From positions 94,756 through 158,755 of the forward strand of contig NZ_LMLW01000010.1 in the NCBI RefSeq assembly GCF_001422045.1: 64,000 bases of DNA. The letters are read 5' to 3'. The notes below the pieces were generated by a model. The model saw nothing but the letters and a program-made list of their open reading frames with translations, was not told where the DNA came from and did not search any database. Made by a program: the position numbers and the translations under genes. Positions 52,466 to 62,295 of this stretch are shown here, in pieces (within the stretch, counting starts at the first letter, position 1; each line of letters begins with the position of its first letter). Source of the stretch: Sphingomonas sp. Leaf242 (lineage in GTDB: Bacteria; Pseudomonadota; Alphaproteobacteria; Sphingomonadales; Sphingomonadaceae).

Positions 52466-53116
52466 CTACAGGGCGAGATCGACGGGCCGCGTCGCAGCAT
52501 GGTTGCCGTCGAAGGCGAACGCGGCGTTGGGTCCGCCGCGCTCGACCCAGTGCAGAAACAGGTGCGCGGACCACGCATTCGGGTTGGGCGTGATCCGACC
52601 ATGTCGGCGGTGGACGCCCTGATAGAGGACGCCATCGCCGGGCTCCATGCTGACCGAGGCGAACCCGGCGGAACCGAAGTCGTCCTCGACCACGGGTTTG
52701 GGCACGGCGACGTGGTCGGTACCGATCTCCAGATCCCACGCCACGCCGTCGCTGTAATCCAGCGTCAGCGACAGGCTGTGCTCGCACGACGGCCGATCGC
52801 TGTGCACGCGGCAGATGTCGCCTTCCTGGTAGATCCGGAAATAGCTGTACGCGGGCAGGAGGTCGCGCCCGATCGCATTCGCGACGAACGGCGTCAGGCC
52901 CCACAGCAGCCCCAGCATCGGCGGATAGTGAAACCCGTAGACCTCGATCGCGTCGCGCCGCAGCAACGCCGAGCCGTTCTTCTGCGCGGTTAGGGGCGTG
53001 CCCCGAGCCTCCATGTCGGTGATGAGTTGGCGGAGGAAGGCATTGGCGACCGATGGCGCGATCAGGCGCGGAACGGCGGCATAGCCGTCTTGGTCGTAGC
53101 GTTCGGTGACGTTCAT
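52466..53116 (-). CDS. 2-oxoglutarate/Fe(II) oxygenase-like protein
   Basis: A 216-residue protein. FRIYQEGDICRVHSDRPSCE with HSLSLTLDY contains the H-x-D iron-binding pair, and YQGVHRRHGRITPNPNAWSA supplies a distal His and a possible 2-oxoglutarate Arg. The strand order fits a double-stranded beta-helix of the PhyH/2OG-oxygenase group. ATG 53116 (MNVTERYDQDGYAAVPRLI) resembles the start of PhyH-like proteins, where the first helix precedes GYAVVPxLI. The substrate is unknown. It converges on dapA, with only 9 bp between stops. Confidence 0.8.
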   Translation of the reverse strand: MNVTERYDQDGYAAVPRLIAPSVANAFLRQLITDMEARGTPLTAQKNGSALLRRDAIEVYGFHYPPMLGLLWGLTPFVANAIGRDLLPAYSYFRIYQEGDICRVHSDRPSCEHSLSLTLDYSDGVAWDLEIGTDHVAVPKPVVEDDFGSAGFASVSMEPGDGVLYQGVHRRHGRITPNPNAWSAHLFLHWVERGGPNAAFAFDGNHAATRPVDLAL

Positions 53117-53239
53117 GGCATGAGCTAACCCAATGGTTGGGGGGCGGCAATCATGTGCTTTTGGTTGCAGGACAACCTGCGCCGCAGTCGACGCCGTCCC
53201 GGCGAACGCGAACCTCGTTTGAACCAACCACAACGGTCT

Positions 53240-53346
53240 CCCCTCCCTGGAAGGGAGGGGCAGGGGGTGGGTAGGCCAGCTTGAGCCGCCACGGTTCGGA
53301 TATGCGGAGCCCGACCCACCCCCAACCCCTCCCTTCCCGGGAGGGG
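53240..53346. repeat. Paired-palindrome element, class 3
   Basis: Outer hairpins CCCCTCCCTGGAAGGGAGGG and the inverted partner, with inner CAGGGGGTGGGTAGGCC against GACCCACCCCCAACC. Closely like 58922-59024. It lies between the oxygenase-like gene and smpB. Confidence 0.87.
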
Positions 53347-53431
53347 CGAAGAAGAGGAGAGAGCAGGACCAACAAGAACTACACCACCACCGCTTCCCCT
53401 AAGCCTCGCGACCTCCTACATCGCGCGTCCC

Positions 53432-53914
53432 ATGGCACGTCCCAAACCCCCGACCTTCGAGAAGACCAAGATCGTCGCCGAGAACCGGCGCGCGCGGTAT
53501 GATTATTATATCGAGCAGGTGTTCGAGGCGGGCATCGCGCTCACCGGCACCGAGGTGAAGGCGCTGCGCGGCGGCGAGGGCTCGATCGCCGAGGCCTATG
53601 CCGAGGTGAAGGGGAAGAACGTCGTCCTGGTCAATTCGAACATCCCCGAATTCAGCCACGGCAACCGCTTCAACCACGAGCCCAAGCGCCCGCGCAAATT
53701 GCTGCTCCACGAGCGCGAGATCAACAAGATGTTCGGTGCGGTCGCGCGCCAGGGCATGACGCTCGTGCCGCTGATGATCTACTTCAATTCGAAGGGTCGC
53801 GCGAAGATCGAACTCGCGCTCGCCAAGGGCAAGCAGAACCACGACAAGCGCGATTCGGTGAAAGAACAGGACTGGAAGCGCGAGCAGGGCCGGATCATGC
53901 GGGATCGCGGATAA
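53432..53914 (+). CDS. smpB: SsrA-binding protein SmpB
   Basis: The partner of tmRNA in rescue of stalled ribosomes; 160 residues. The OB-fold core shows [40 protein letters not shown] and [20 protein letters not shown], and the basic C-terminal tail [20 protein letters not shown] follows. Length is normal. ATG 53432 is the start. The DUF2062 gene follows in 34 bp. The ssrA gene itself is not in the window. Confidence 0.97.
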   Translation: MARPKPPTFEKTKIVAENRRARYDYYIEQVFEAGIALTGTEVKALRGGEGSIAEAYAEVKGKNVVLVNSNIPEFSHGNRFNHEPKRPRKLLLHEREINKMFGAVARQGMTLVPLMIYFNSKGRAKIELALAKGKQNHDKRDSVKEQDWKREQGRIMRDRG

Positions 53915-53948
53915 CCGACGTGGCGCCGGTGTCGATGACCCTATCGTC

Positions 53949-54503
53949 TTGAGCATATTCGGGCGTCTCGCGGCGTGGTCGCATCGCAGTTTGCCGACCC
54001 GCGAATCGATGGAGCGGAACCGTCTCCTCCGCCCCGTCGCGCATCGCGTCCTCGCGCCGGAACTTTGGCGCTTCACCCGCCGCTCGGTCCCGCGCGGCGT
54101 TGCGCTGGGGATGGTCGCGGGCATCCTGATCCCGGTCGCGCAGACGCCCGTCGCCGCGATCTTCGCGCTGCCGTTCCGTGCCAACGTGCCGACTGCGGCG
54201 CTGACCACCTTCATCACCAACCCGCTGACCACGCCGCCGCTCTGGATCGCGGCCTATTGGATCGGATCATCGATGCTTCGGCTCGACGCGCATGTCCCCG
54301 GCCAGCCCGTCGCCGACGCCGCGGCACGCACGGAATGGATCCCGTGGCTGATGCAGGCGGGGCCCGCCACCGCGCTCGGCCTGCTGGTCATCACGGTAGT
54401 GTGTTCGATCGGCGGCTATGCGCTCAGCGCGCTCGGCTGGCGGTTGTGGATCGCGCGCAAGTGGCGGCATCGGCATGATAATCGTCACGGTCATGTTTCG
54501 TAA
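53949..54503 (+). CDS. DUF2062 membrane protein
   Basis: A 184-residue protein. The amphipathic N-terminus (LAAWSHRSLPTRESMERNRL, LRPVAHRVLAPELWRFTRRS) and VPRGVALGMVAGILIPVAQT with the following PVAAIFALPFRANVPTAAL, then TFITNPLTTPPLWIAAYWIG, are the DUF2062 pattern with two or three membrane helices. The function is unknown; in relatives it often follows smpB or sits by cell-envelope genes (from memory). The start is TTG 53949, the only one that keeps the conserved N-terminal region. The tail is rich in Arg and His. Confidence 0.85.
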   Translation: MSIFGRLAAWSHRSLPTRESMERNRLLRPVAHRVLAPELWRFTRRSVPRGVALGMVAGILIPVAQTPVAAIFALPFRANVPTAALTTFITNPLTTPPLWIAAYWIGSSMLRLDAHVPGQPVADAAARTEWIPWLMQAGPATALGLLVITVVCSIGGYALSALGWRLWIARKWRHRHDNRHGHVS

Positions 54504-54586
54504 CATTTGACACCGGTTGGAATTGACGGACCGTCCTATCGGCGTAGAACACGCTGCATCCTGACGATCTTTCTCCGAGGTTCTTG

Positions 54587-56665
54587 ATGCGCAAGTCGAT
54601 TGTTACCGTGATCCTGCTCGCGTCCACCGCGTCGGCTTTCGCCCAGACGAAACCCAGCACCAACCGCCCATCGCCTGTGCTGGCGAAGGCCGCGAAAGGC
54701 CCGGTCGCGGCTAGGGACGCGAACAAGCCGCAGATCGGCGATTTTGGCTTCGACATGGCAGGCCGCGATACCAGCGTGACGCCGGGCACCGACTTCTTCG
54801 ATTATGCGAACGGCGGCTGGGTGAAGACGACGCCGATCCCCGCCGATCGCTCGTCCTACGGCATGTTCCACGTCCTCCAGGACCTGTCGCTCGCGCGTAC
54901 CCGTACGATCCTCGATGCCGCGGCGACCAAGCCCGGCAACAAGGTCGGCGATTTCTACTCGAGCTTCATGGACGAGGCTGCGGTCAACGCGAAAGGCGTG
55001 ACGCCGGTCAAGCCAATGCTCGCCGCGCTCAAGGCGACCAAGGACAAGACCGCGCTCGTCACCGAGATCGCCAAGCTCCAGCGCCAGGGCGTCGGCGGCC
55101 TGGTCGGGGTCGGCGTGTCGCAGGACGACAAGGACCCGACCACCTATGTCGTCCAGTTCGGGCAGAGCGGCCTCGGCCTCCCCGACCGCGACTATTATCT
55201 GAAGGACGACGCCAAGCTTGCGACCGTCCGCACCGCGTACCAGGCGTATCTCGCGCGGATGCTGACGCTTGCCGGCGAGCCCAATGCCGCCGCTCGCGCC
55301 GCCGCCGTGTTCAACATGGAGAAGGGGCTCGCCACCGCGCACTGGACGCGGATCGAGAGCCGCGACGCCGACAAGACCTACAACAAATGGACCGCCGCCG
55401 ACTTCGCCGCGAAGGCACCGGGCTTCCCGTGGGCGCAGTACATGACCGCGATGGGCGTCACCGGCCGTCCGTTCTACCTCGTCGCGCAGCCGAGCACGGT
55501 GACCGGCGAGGCGAAGGTCTTCGCCGACACGCCGGTCAACGTCCTCCAGGACTATGCGATGCTCAAGGTGCTGCGCGCCTACGCGCCGTATCTGTCGAGC
55601 GATTTCGACAAGACCAACTTCGCCTTCTACGGCACCACGCTGTCCGGCACGCCCGAGCAGCAGGTCCGCTGGAAGCGCGGTGTCACGACCGTGTCGGGCG
55701 CGATGGGCGAGGCGATCGGCCAGCAGTACGTGGCGAAGTATTTCCCGCCCGCATCGAAGGCGGCAGCCGACGATCTCGTCAAGAACGTCATCGCGGCGAT
55801 GGGCGAGCGTCTCCGGAACCTCGAATGGATGGCGCCGGAAACCAAGACCAAGGCGCTCGCCAAGCTCGCCGCCTTCACCCCGAAGATCGGGTATCCAGAC
55901 AAGTGGCGGGATTATTCGGCGCTCCAGATCCAGCGCGGCGATCTCGTCGGTAACGTCGCGCGCGCCAACGCGTTCGAATACGACCGCGACCTGAAGAAGC
56001 TGGGCCAGCCGATCGATCGCGGCGAGTGGTTCATGACGCCGATGACGATCAACGCCTACGCCAACCCGACGATGAACGAGGTCGTCTTCCCGGCCGCGAT
56101 CCTCCAGCCGCCGTTCTTCGATCCGAAGGCCGACCCGGCGGTCAATTACGGTGGCATCGGCGCGGTGATCGGTCATGAGATCAGCCACCACTTCGACGAC
56201 CAGGGTCGCAAATACGATCTCAACGGCAAGCTCACCGACTGGTGGACGCCGCAGGACGTCGCGCGCTTCAAGGTGTTCACCGATGCGCTCGTGAAGCAGT
56301 ACGACGCGTACGAACCGCTCCCCGGCCAGCACATCCAGGGCGGCCTGACGCTCGGCGAGAACATCGCCGACTTGGCGGGCCTCACGGTCGCCTACGACGC
56401 GTACCACAAGTCGCTCGGCGGCAAGCCCGCGCCGATCATCGACGGCACGACCGGCGACCAGCGCTTCTACTATGGCTGGGCGGGCGTCTGGCGCACCAAG
56501 TTCCGCGACGCGGCGCTCCAGCAGACGCTGTTGTCCGACCCGCATTCGCCGGGCCACCAGCGCGTCCTGACGGTCCGCAACCTCGATCCTTGGTATGCAG
56601 CGTTCGGCGCCAAGCCGGGCGAAAAGAGCTACCTCGCCCCCGCCAACCGCGTCCGTATCTGGTAA
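54587..56665 (+). CDS. M13-family zinc metallopeptidase (neprilysin/PepO-like), first of two
   Basis: A 692-residue exported peptidase. A signal peptide (MRKSIVTVILLASTASAFAQ) is followed by the N-terminal M13 region (DFFDYANGGWVKTTPIPADR). The catalytic domain has the zinc motif VIGHEISHHFDDQG (HExxH), the third ligand and Asp in GENIADLAGLTVAYDAY, and the ending LDPWYAAFGAKPGEKSYLAP. NAYANPTMNEVVFPAAILQP is the usual substrate-binding strand. ATG 54587 has CGAGG 6 nt upstream. It degrades peptides in the periplasm or outside; the substrate is unknown. A paralog lies 119 bp downstream. Confidence 0.95.
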   Translation: MRKSIVTVILLASTASAFAQTKPSTNRPSPVLAKAAKGPVAARDANKPQIGDFGFDMAGRDTSVTPGTDFFDYANGGWVKTTPIPADRSSYGMFHVLQDLSLARTRTILDAAATKPGNKVGDFYSSFMDEAAVNAKGVTPVKPMLAALKATKDKTALVTEIAKLQRQGVGGLVGVGVSQDDKDPTTYVVQFGQSGLGLPDRDYYLKDDAKLATVRTAYQAYLARMLTLAGEPNAAARAAAVFNMEKGLATAHWTRIESRDADKTYNKWTAADFAAKAPGFPWAQYMTAMGVTGRPFYLVAQPSTVTGEAKVFADTPVNVLQDYAMLKVLRAYAPYLSSDFDKTNFAFYGTTLSGTPEQQVRWKRGVTTVSGAMGEAIGQQYVAKYFPPASKAAADDLVKNVIAAMGERLRNLEWMAPETKTKALAKLAAFTPKIGYPDKWRDYSALQIQRGDLVGNVARANAFEYDRDLKKLGQPIDRGEWFMTPMTINAYANPTMNEVVFPAAILQPPFFDPKADPAVNYGGIGAVIGHEISHHFDDQGRKYDLNGKLTDWWTPQDVARFKVFTDALVKQYDAYEPLPGQHIQGGLTLGENIADLAGLTVAYDAYHKSLGGKPAPIIDGTTGDQRFYYGWAGVWRTKFRDAALQQTLLSDPHSPGHQRVLTVRNLDPWYAAFGAKPGEKSYLAPANRVRIW

Positions 56666-56686
56666 CTGACCCGTTCCATAGAGCCC

Positions 56687-56768
56687 CGTCATCCTGGGCT
56701 CGCCCCAGGATCCAGAGCCACGCACGTTACGCTGTTGGCTCTGGATCCTGACTTTCGTCAGGATGACG
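56687..56768. repeat. Paired-palindrome element, class 4
   Basis: Outer arms CGTCATCCTG and CAGGATGACG with inner GGATCCAGAGCCA and TGGCTCTGGATCC. The left hairpin loop (GGCTCGCC) differs from the right (ACTTTCGT), so it looks composite. It lies between the two M13 genes, ending 16 bp before the second start. Confidence 0.85.
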
Positions 56769-56784
56769 AAGTCTGGAGAGAAAC

Positions 56785-58830
56785 ATGAAGTCCTTCATCG
56801 TCGCCGGCCTGCTCGCCGCAACCGCCATCACCGGCGTCACCGCCGCCATTTCGCAAACGGCTGAGCCGACCCCGCCCGCACCCGCCTCGACCGGCGCGCA
56901 ATACGGTACGTTCGGTTTCGACGAGAAGGGGATGGACAAGACCGTTCAGCCCGGCGACGATTTCTACAGCTACGCCAACGGCACCTGGGCGAAGAACACG
57001 CCGATCCCCGCCGACAAGGCGGCATACGGCGCGTTCAACTTCCTCTCCGACCTGTCCGAGAGTCGCACCCGCGGCATCCTCGACACCGCCGCGAAGGACC
57101 CGAAGTCGAAGATCGGTCGCGCCTACGCGACCTACCTCGACACCGGCACGATCGAAGCCAAGGGCCTCGCGCCGATCCGTCCGTGGCTGAAGAAGATCGC
57201 CGCGCTGAACGATCGCGCGGGCTATCCGGCCCTCCTCGCCGAGGCCGACCGCGCCGGGATCGGCGGCCCGTTCGGCGGCGGCGTCGGCCAGGACGACAAG
57301 CAGCCCGAGCAGTATGCGCTCTCGCTCGGCCAGTCCGGCCTCGGCCTCCCCGACCGCGATTATTACCTCAGCACCGACGCGAAACTGGTCGAGGCACGCA
57401 ACGCCTACCGCGCGCACATCGTCAAGATGCTGGGCCTCGCCGGCGAACCCAATGCCGAGGCGCGCGCTACCGCGCTACTCGCGTTCGAGACCGAGATCGC
57501 CAAGGTCAGCTGGACCCGCGTCGACAGCCGCGACGCCACCAAGACGTACAACAAGATGACCGTCGCCGATCTCGCCAAGCGTGCGCCCGGCTTCGATTTC
57601 GCCGCGTACTTCAAGGGCATTGGCACGCCCGTCCCGACCGTCATCGTCGCGCAGCCCTCCGCTATCACCGGCATCGCCAAGCTGGTCGCGACCGCGCCGA
57701 TCGGCGTGCTCAAGGACCAACTGATCCTCCGCTCGCTCGACGGGTACGCGGAAGTCCTGCCCAAGGCGTTCGACGCCGAGCAGTTCGCGTTCTTCGGCAC
57801 CGTCCTCGGCGGCACGCCCGAGCAGGAGGCCCGCTGGAAGCGTGGCGTCCAGTTCACCTCCGGCGCGCTCGATGACGAGGTCAGCAAGCTCTACGTCGCG
57901 CAGTATTTCCCGCCCGAAACCAAGGCCGCAGCCGACAAGCTCGTCAAGAACGTGCTCGCCGCGATGGGCCGCCGGATCGACAAGCTCGAATGGATGGCGC
58001 CTGAAACGAAGGTCAAGGCACACGCCAAGCTCGCCGCCTTCACGCCGAAGATCGGCTATCCGAGCCAGTGGAAGGACTTCTCCGGGCTGACGATCACGAG
58101 CGGCGACGCGTTCGGTAACGAATGGCGGTCGAACGAATGGCAGCACCAGGACAACATCGCCAAGCTCGGCAAGCCCTTGCAGCGCTGGGAATGGGGCATG
58201 ACGCCGATGGAGGTGAACGCCTATGCCAATTTCGGCATGGTCGAGATCGTCTTCCCCGCGGCGATCCTGCAACCGCCGTTCTTCGATCCGAAGGCTGACG
58301 ACGCGGTCAATTACGGCGGCATCGGCGCGGTGATCGGCCACGAGCTGAGCCATCATTTCGACGATCAGGGCTCGAAGTATGACGCCAAGGGCCAACTCAC
58401 CGACTGGTGGACGCCGCAGGACGTCTCGCGCTTCAAGGCGCTGACGGGCAAGCTCGGCGCGCAGTACGACGCGTACGAACCGCTCCCCGGCATGCACGTG
58501 AAGGGTCAACTCACGATGGGCGAGAATATCGCCGATCTTGCCGGCCTGACGGTGGCATATGATGCGTACCACACCGCGCTCGGCGGCAAGACGGCGCCGG
58601 TGCTCGACGGGTTTACTGGCGATCAGCGCTTCTATCTCGGCTGGGCGCAGGTCTGGCGTCGCAACTACCGTGAGGCGAACCTTCGCAACCGCTTGCTGAC
58701 CGATCCTCACTCGCCGTCGCAGCAGCGCGCATGGGTCGTGCGCAACCTCGACCCCTGGTACGCGGCATACAAGCCGACGCCGGGCCAGAAGCTGTACCTG
58801 ACGCCGGAACAGCGCGTTCGGATCTGGTAA
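56785..58830 (+). CDS. M13-family zinc metallopeptidase, second of two
   Basis: A 681-residue paralog of the preceding gene. A signal peptide (MKSFIVAGLLAATAITGVTA) is followed by the mature start GTFGFDEKGMDKTVQPGDDF. The zinc motif is VIGHELSHHFDDQG and the third ligand region is GENIADLAGLTVAYDAYHTA. The ending NLDPWYAAYKPTPGQKLYLT is parallel to the first copy. Similarity runs along the whole length, showing tandem duplication with later divergence, strongest in the N-terminal half. Both active sites are intact, so both copies should work. ATG 56785 has GGAGAGAAAC upstream. Confidence 0.95.
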   Translation: MKSFIVAGLLAATAITGVTAAISQTAEPTPPAPASTGAQYGTFGFDEKGMDKTVQPGDDFYSYANGTWAKNTPIPADKAAYGAFNFLSDLSESRTRGILDTAAKDPKSKIGRAYATYLDTGTIEAKGLAPIRPWLKKIAALNDRAGYPALLAEADRAGIGGPFGGGVGQDDKQPEQYALSLGQSGLGLPDRDYYLSTDAKLVEARNAYRAHIVKMLGLAGEPNAEARATALLAFETEIAKVSWTRVDSRDATKTYNKMTVADLAKRAPGFDFAAYFKGIGTPVPTVIVAQPSAITGIAKLVATAPIGVLKDQLILRSLDGYAEVLPKAFDAEQFAFFGTVLGGTPEQEARWKRGVQFTSGALDDEVSKLYVAQYFPPETKAAADKLVKNVLAAMGRRIDKLEWMAPETKVKAHAKLAAFTPKIGYPSQWKDFSGLTITSGDAFGNEWRSNEWQHQDNIAKLGKPLQRWEWGMTPMEVNAYANFGMVEIVFPAAILQPPFFDPKADDAVNYGGIGAVIGHELSHHFDDQGSKYDAKGQLTDWWTPQDVSRFKALTGKLGAQYDAYEPLPGMHVKGQLTMGENIADLAGLTVAYDAYHTALGGKTAPVLDGFTGDQRFYLGWAQVWRRNYREANLRNRLLTDPHSPSQQRAWVVRNLDPWYAAYKPTPGQKLYLTPEQRVRIW

Positions 58831-58921
58831 TAGGCGACTCCCCTTGCGACTGCGGGGGAGCAGGAGCGCAGACGCTCCCTGCTAAGGAAAGCGCCCAAGT
58901 CAGCCTAACCCCCAACGGTCT

Positions 58922-59024
58922 CCCCTCCCTGAAAGGGAGGGGCAGGGGGTGGGTAGGCCGCTTGGAGAGCACGCCGTCCACCAACGGGCCGACCCACCCC
59001 CAACCCCTCCCTTCCAGGGAGGGG
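58922..59024. repeat. Paired-palindrome element, class 3
   Basis: Outer hairpins CCCCTCCCTGAAAGGGAGGG and inverted partner; inner CAGGGGGTGGGTAGGCC matches the copy at 53240 exactly. The gap 58831-59247 holds this and a class 2 element and no gene. Confidence 0.87.
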
Positions 59025-59055
59025 AGCAGGATCAACCTTACCCTAGGCACAACAA

Positions 59056-59159
59056 CCACCCCGGCGAAGGCCGGGGTTCAGTTGGGGGACGTTGCTGACG
59101 TCGGTCCGCGCATCGTTATTACTACCTCTCCAACTGGCCCCCGGCCTCCGCCGGGGTGG
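59056..59159. repeat. Paired-palindrome element, class 2
   Basis: CCACCCCGGCGAAGGCCGGG on the left and CCCGGCCTCCGCCGGGGTGG on the right, with CAGTTGG and CCAACTGG inside. It lies 31 bp after the class 3 element and upstream of cckA. Confidence 0.85.
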
Positions 59160-59247
59160 CGATTTCTTGTGGGGAACGTCGCCTGCGATACGAGTAACCA
59201 CGGCAATACCCCCGCAACCCGCTTGACGCCCAACCCCGCTTGAGCGG

Positions 59248-61635
59248 ATGACCCACCCGATGGCATCGCTCGTTTTACCCACCCCCGCCCGCAACGCCGC
59301 GCTCGTCGCCATCGCGTCCGGCATCGCCGCCGCGGCGATCGTGCTCCTGCTCGTCGGCAGCTGGATCGCCGCCGCCGGGTTCTTCGCCGCGGCCGTCATC
59401 GTCATAGGCGCGCTGATCGCCTGGCATCTACTGAACCCCGTCGCGAAGGACGCGCCGCGCCCGGTCGACTGGGACCTCACCCGCACCGTCGCCGAAGCCG
59501 GCACCGACGCGATCGCGATCACCGACCGCGCCGGCCGTCTGGTCTGCGCCAACGACGCATACGATGCGCTGTTCGCAGGCTTTCCGACACCCCCGGGATT
59601 GCCGCTCGACGATGTCGGCACAGCGGCGCTCGCCGATGCCGGCCGAACCGCCTGGCGCGACGGGATTGCGAGGGTCGAGCGCCTCAACGCCCGCGGAGTC
59701 TGCCTGTCCGCGCACATCGCACGCGCCGGCGATGAAGCGGACATGCTCGTCTGGCGATTCGTAACCGCGCAGGATCACGATCTCGCCGAGACGCTGGCGG
59801 CGTTGCTGCCCGGCCCGACCGGCGACCGGCTCGGCGGCAGCGGCATCATGGCGGCGCTGCTCTCCACCGACGGCCGCGTGCGGACCGCCAACCGCGTGCT
59901 GCGCGCGCGCGCCAGTGGCAACGATCACGAATCGATCGACGGACGCGATTTCGCGAGCTTTCTCATCACCGACAGCCGCGGCTTCGTCCGCTTCGAACGC
60001 GAGGGTCTCGAAGGCACGCCGCTTCGCGTCCTCCAGGTGCCGTTTCTCGAGGGCGACGATGCGCCGGTTCTCGTCGCGCTGCTGGACGACGAGGAGGCCG
60101 CTCCGCCGGTCGGCGCGAGTGCGTCGGCGCATGTCCGAAGCTTGGTCAGCCTGATGCCGTTCGGGATGGCGTTGGTCGACCGTGACGGCCGGTTTCTTCA
60201 GATGAACACGTCGTTCCTGCGCGCGGCCGGCGTCAATCCGGTCGCCCCGCCGCTCTATCCGGGCGATCTGGTCGTCCGTGAGGACAAGGCCGCGGTCGCC
60301 GACGCGATCCGCAAGTTCGCGAACGGCGCGACGCACTCCGCCGACATGGCCGTCCGCCTCAAGGATCACCCCGACGAGCCGGTCGCGCTGACCATCGCCG
60401 GCGCGCGCGGATTGGGCGATGCCGCCGTGCTGCTAAGCCTCAAGGACAATAGCGAGGAGAGCCGCCTCAAGCGCGAGGTCGCGCAGGCCACGAAGATGCA
60501 GGCGGTCGGCCAGCTCGCGGGCGGCGTCGCGCATGATTTCAACAACATCCTGACCGCGATCATCGGCCACTGCGACCTGATGCTGATGCGCCATTCGCCC
60601 GGCGACAGCGATTACGACGACATCCAGCAGGTCCGCACCAATTCGAACCGCGCCGCCAGCCTGACGCGCCAGCTGCTCGCCTTTTCGCGCCAGCAGACGC
60701 TGCGCCCACAGATTCTGCAGCTCCCCGATGTCGTCTCCGAAGTCTCGAACCTGCTCAAGCGCCTGATGGGCGAGAACGTCCGCCTCGACATGACGCATGG
60801 CCGCAATCTCGGCCCGGTGCGCGCGGATCCGGGCCAGCTAGAGCAGGTCGTCGTCAACTTGGCCGTCAACGCGCGTGACGCGATCGTCTCGGCGAACGCG
60901 CGCGGCGGGGGCGTGCTGACCATCACCACCCGCGCGGTGTATGCGTCAGAGGTCCGAGCGATGGCTTCCGACATCCTGCCCGTCGCCGACTACACCGCGC
61001 TGATCGTTCAGGACACCGGGACCGGCATCCCCCCCGACGTGTTGCCCAAGATCTTCGAACCGTTCTTCACGACCAAGGAATTCGGGAAGGGCACCGGCCT
61101 CGGCCTTTCCACCGTCTACGGGATCGTCAAGCAATCGGGCGGCTATATCTTTGCCGACAGCAAGCTGGGGCAGGGCGCCACCTTCACGATGTATCTGCCG
61201 GTCCATTCTGCCCCCGCCGCGACGCGGCCTGCGATCGTGAAGCCCGCGCCGAAGCCCGTCGATCTCTGGGGCACCGGCACGATCCTGCTCGTCGAGGACG
61301 AAGACATGGTCCGCGCGGTCGCAGAGCGCGCGCTCTCGCGGCAGGGCTATACGGTGCTGACCGCGGAGAACGGCGAGGTCGCGCTCGAAGTGCTTGAGAA
61401 GCATGGCCGCCCCGATCTGCTGATCAGCGACGTCGTCATGCCGCAGATGGATGGCCCGACGATGGTGCGCCACGTGCGCGAAAAATATCCCGACCTGCCG
61501 ATCCTGTTCATGTCGGGCTATGCGGAGGAGCAGCTGCGCAAATCGATCGATCTGGATAACGTCTCGTTCCTGCCGAAACCCTTCTCGGTGCAGGAACTTG
61601 CCGAAGCGGCGCGGGACGTGCTCGCCGCGCGGTGA
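59248..61635 (+). CDS. cckA: Cell-cycle hybrid histidine kinase CckA
   Basis: A master kinase that feeds phosphate through ChpT to CtrA and CpdR; 795 residues. Two N-terminal membrane helices (about 15-60) are followed by two PAS-like regions (about 75-180 and 285-400), the DHp domain with His429 in [20 protein letters not shown], the CckA-typical [20 protein letters not shown], a catalytic domain ([30 protein letters not shown]) and a receiver with Asp728 in [15 protein letters not shown] 59248 or 59260 can start it. A receiver-only gene follows. ChpT and CtrA are not in the window. Confidence 0.95.
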   Translation: MTHPMASLVLPTPARNAALVAIASGIAAAAIVLLLVGSWIAAAGFFAAAVIVIGALIAWHLLNPVAKDAPRPVDWDLTRTVAEAGTDAIAITDRAGRLVCANDAYDALFAGFPTPPGLPLDDVGTAALADAGRTAWRDGIARVERLNARGVCLSAHIARAGDEADMLVWRFVTAQDHDLAETLAALLPGPTGDRLGGSGIMAALLSTDGRVRTANRVLRARASGNDHESIDGRDFASFLITDSRGFVRFEREGLEGTPLRVLQVPFLEGDDAPVLVALLDDEEAAPPVGASASAHVRSLVSLMPFGMALVDRDGRFLQMNTSFLRAAGVNPVAPPLYPGDLVVREDKAAVADAIRKFANGATHSADMAVRLKDHPDEPVALTIAGARGLGDAAVLLSLKDNSEESRLKREVAQATKMQAVGQLAGGVAHDFNNILTAIIGHCDLMLMRHSPGDSDYDDIQQVRTNSNRAASLTRQLLAFSRQQTLRPQILQLPDVVSEVSNLLKRLMGENVRLDMTHGRNLGPVRADPGQLEQVVVNLAVNARDAIVSANARGGGVLTITTRAVYASEVRAMASDILPVADYTALIVQDTGTGIPPDVLPKIFEPFFTTKEFGKGTGLGLSTVYGIVKQSGGYIFADSKLGQGATFTMYLPVHSAPAATRPAIVKPAPKPVDLWGTGTILLVEDEDMVRAVAERALSRQGYTVLTAENGEVALEVLEKHGRPDLLISDVVMPQMDGPTMVRHVREKYPDLPILFMSGYAEEQLRKSIDLDNVSFLPKPFSVQELAEAARDVLAAR

Positions 61636-61700
61636 AACGAAACCGGAATGAATTGAACAAGATGTTGGCAAGTCGTAACAATCCCGACTATGCGCATTGC

Positions 61701-62066
61701 ATGACCGCTTCCCAGCAGATCCTCCCGCAGCAGATTCTGATCGTCGAGGACGAACCGTTGATCGCCATGATGCTCGAGGATTTCCTCGAGGTGCTGGACA
61801 AGGGAGTCGCAGGCTCGGTCGATACCGTCGCTGACGCGCTCAAGCGGATCGAGCAGGGCGGCGTCGATGGCGCCATCCTCGACGTCAACCTCCGCGGCGG
61901 CGAAAAGAGCACCGCGGTCGCCGAGGCCTTGGCCGCGCGCGGCGTCCCGTTCGTCTTCGCCACCGGCGGCGGCGATGACGGCGTAGCCCCCGAATTCCGC
62001 GACCGCCCCCGCTTGCAGAAGCCCTTCACGATGGACGGCGTAGCCAAGGCTCTCGAAGGCCTCTGA
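61701..62066 (+). CDS. Single-domain response regulator
   Basis: A receiver-only protein of 121 residues from ATG 61701. QQILIVEDEPLIAMMLEDFL holds the acidic pair, DGAILDVNLRGGEKSTAVAE the phosphoacceptor Asp and FVFATGGGDDGVAPEFRDRP, then LQKPFTMDGV, the Thr and Lys switch positions. There is no output domain. The frame continues upstream to a GTG overlapping the cckA stop (61632), which would add 23 residues; the choice is unsure. Being next to cckA it may exchange phosphate with that kinase or act as a sink, but this is inference from position. Confidence 0.85.
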   Translation: MTASQQILPQQILIVEDEPLIAMMLEDFLEVLDKGVAGSVDTVADALKRIEQGGVDGAILDVNLRGGEKSTAVAEALAARGVPFVFATGGGDDGVAPEFRDRPRLQKPFTMDGVAKALEGL

Positions 62067-62128
62067 CTCCTTCTCCTCCTTGAAAAGGGGAGGCCGGGGG
62101 CGCTTGGTGAGAGTAACCTCATCTAGAC

Positions 62129-62209
62129 GGTCATCCTGACGAAAGTCAGGACCCAGAGCCAAGTAGCGCATCGTCAGTAACTTGGGGTTCTGACCTCGTC
62201 GGAATGACT
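62129..62209. repeat. Degenerate paired-palindrome element, class 4
   Basis: The left part GGTCATCCTGACGAAAGTCA and CCCAGAGCCA match the class at 47573. The right part (GGGGTTCTGACCTCGTCGGA) is diverged, so the element seems to be decaying. Confidence 0.7.
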
Positions 62210-62295
62210 CCCGTTGGCGAATCGATGCCACCGTATTGCACAAACACTGTCCCAGCCTCACGCTGCGTTCCTATGTATTTGCTACATCAGACCTG

